Assembly: GCF_023218075.1 (NCBI RefSeq)
Contig: NZ_JALPTB010000039.1
Coordinates: 1-63,298 of the forward strand
Source of the DNA: Rhodococcus sp. HM1
Lineage (GTDB): Bacteria; Actinomycetota; Actinomycetes; Mycobacteriales; Mycobacteriaceae
Reading direction: 5' to 3'
DNA length: 63,298 nucleotides
Positions 62,442-63,298 of the stretch are shown piece by piece. The notes under the pieces are model-generated. The model made no database searches. It had not been told where the DNA came from and saw only the letters and a program-made list of their open reading frames with translations. Position 1 is the stretch's first letter, and each line of letters opens with the position of its first letter. The translations under genes and the position numbers were made by a program.

Positions 62442-63278
62442 GTGTCCACTACCGCGCCCTCCGGCACACCCGAAACTTCGGACATTTCGGATCGTGCGCC
62501 GCACTGCCTCGTCGAGCAGCGCGGCCATGTGCTCATCGTGACGATGAACCGACCCGAGGCCCGCAACGCCCTGTCGGGCGAAATGATGGCGATCATGACC
62601 GAGGCGTGGGACCGCGTCGACAACGATCCGGAGATCCGGGTCGCGATCCTCACCGGTGCGGGCGGCGCGTTCTGCGCGGGCGCCGATCTCAAGGACATGA
62701 ACAAGTCGGCACCGGGCGACAAGTTCGCCGGGGGCGGCTGGGACCTGTCGAAGCTGCCCGCCCTGCTCAAGGGCCGTCGCCTCACCAAACCGCTCATCGC
62801 CGCCGTCGAGGGCCCCGCGATCGCCGGCGGCACCGAGATCCTGCAGGGCACCGACATCCGCGTCGCCGGTGAGAGCGCCAAATTCGGTGTGTCCGAGGCG
62901 AAGTGGGGTCTGTTCCCGCTCGGCGGTTCCGCGGTCCGCCTGGTCCGGCAGATCCCCTACACGATCGCCGCGGACATCCTGCTCACGGGCCGCCACCTGA
63001 AGGCAGCCGAGGCGAAGGAGATCGGGCTGATCGGTCACGTCGTCCCGGACGGTCAAGCGCTCGACAAGGCCCTCGAGATCGCCGACACCATCGCGGCCAA
63101 CGGCCCCCTCGCCGTCCAGGCGATCCTCAAGACGATCCGCGACACCGAGGGCATGCACGAGGAAGAGGCGTTCCGCATCGACGCCGAACTCGGCGCCGCG
63201 GTGTTCAAGAGCGCGGATGCGAAGGAAGGCCCCCGCGCCTTCGCCGAGAAGCGGGCGCCGAAGTTCACCGGCGCCTGA
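62442..63278 (+). CDS. echA19: Enoyl-CoA hydratase EchA19
   Basis: A 278-residue crotonase-family enzyme. It has [55 protein letters not shown] with catalytic Glu candidates, and ends [17 protein letters not shown]; nearly the same segments occur in M. tuberculosis EchA19. It hydrates steroid enoyl-CoA in side-chain degradation. GTG chosen because AGGAG is 6 bases before it; the TTG right behind AGGAG is too close. Only 20 bases follow the gene before the window ends. Confidence 0.94.
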   Translation: MSTTAPSGTPETSDISDRAPHCLVEQRGHVLIVTMNRPEARNALSGEMMAIMTEAWDRVDNDPEIRVAILTGAGGAFCAGADLKDMNKSAPGDKFAGGGWDLSKLPALLKGRRLTKPLIAAVEGPAIAGGTEILQGTDIRVAGESAKFGVSEAKWGLFPLGGSAVRLVRQIPYTIAADILLTGRHLKAAEAKEIGLIGHVVPDGQALDKALEIADTIAANGPLAVQAILKTIRDTEGMHEEEAFRIDAELGAAVFKSADAKEGPRAFAEKRAPKFTGA

Positions 63279-63298
63279 CACTCCCCTCCCCTCCCCCT

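Noticed and set aside
1-63298. Insertion sequences, integrases, prophage genes or attachment sites
   Set aside because: None was found: no transposase or integrase motifs, and the only tRNA gene is intact without a nearby direct repeat of its 3' end.

Overview
The window is high-G+C actinobacterial DNA, most likely from a Rhodococcus or close relative in the Mycobacteriales. The evidence is KstR-type sterol regulon boxes, complete mce4-type steroid import genes, IdeR/DmdR-like iron boxes, PhoP/PhoR of the mycobacterial type, and frequent GTG/TTG starts with 4-bp gene overlaps. No insertion sequence, prophage or CRISPR array was seen, and nearly all of the DNA is coding.

Positions 1-12.8 kb hold housekeeping and regulatory genes in an order like that around M. 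tuberculosis Rv0757-Rv0777: TetR, purB, TetR with an operator, aminotransferase, purD, HIT protein, alpha/beta hydrolase, phoR-phoP, a small cysteine-rich protein, a SugE/Gdx-type guanidinium exporter, an unusual decapeptide-repeat protein, tRNA-Thr and a ThrE exporter. Positions 12.8-17.4 kb hold an ornithine N-monooxygenase and MbtH pair behind iron boxes with no NRPS nearby, then a hydrolase, a 57-residue protein and otsA.

Positions 17.4-33.4 kb are the classic sterol uptake and side-chain block. The leftward operon yrbE4A-yrbE4B-mce4A-F-mas-mas is followed outward by hsd4A, fdxD, and the rightward fadE26 (chsE4), fadE27 (chsE5) and fadD17, with KstR boxes at each promoter. Immediately after fadD17 a second, complete rightward mce operon (yrbEA, yrbEB, mceA-F) runs to 42.0 kb. 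It lacks mas genes, has no KstR box, and has its own 18-bp palindrome. So two mce transporters diverge from one sterol cassette.

Positions 42-52.8 kb start with a flavin oxidoreductase behind a perfect KstR box. Then comes a tightly packed seven-gene leftward operon: multicopper oxidase, alpha/beta hydrolase, MpaB-type oxygenase, CrtC/AttH-like protein, homogentisate 1,2-dioxygenase, aldehyde dehydrogenase and class III CoA-transferase. I do not know this combination as a described pathway; a role in breaking down a prenylated hydroquinone such as tocopherol is only a hypothesis. A secreted lipase-like protein with its nucleophile serine replaced by glycine and a TetR regulator are divergent from it.

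Positions 54.3-59.5 kb look like a nitrite/nitric oxide module: hemerythrin-DUF2249 protein, a cysteine-bearing HTH regulator (COG2345/SufR-like), a polytopic membrane protein, and a membrane-fused cupredoxin plus copper nitrite reductase with all copper ligands present. Positions 59.6-63.3 kb return to sterol catabolism with a second flavin oxidoreductase, fadD19 and divergent echA19 around a KstR-like box.
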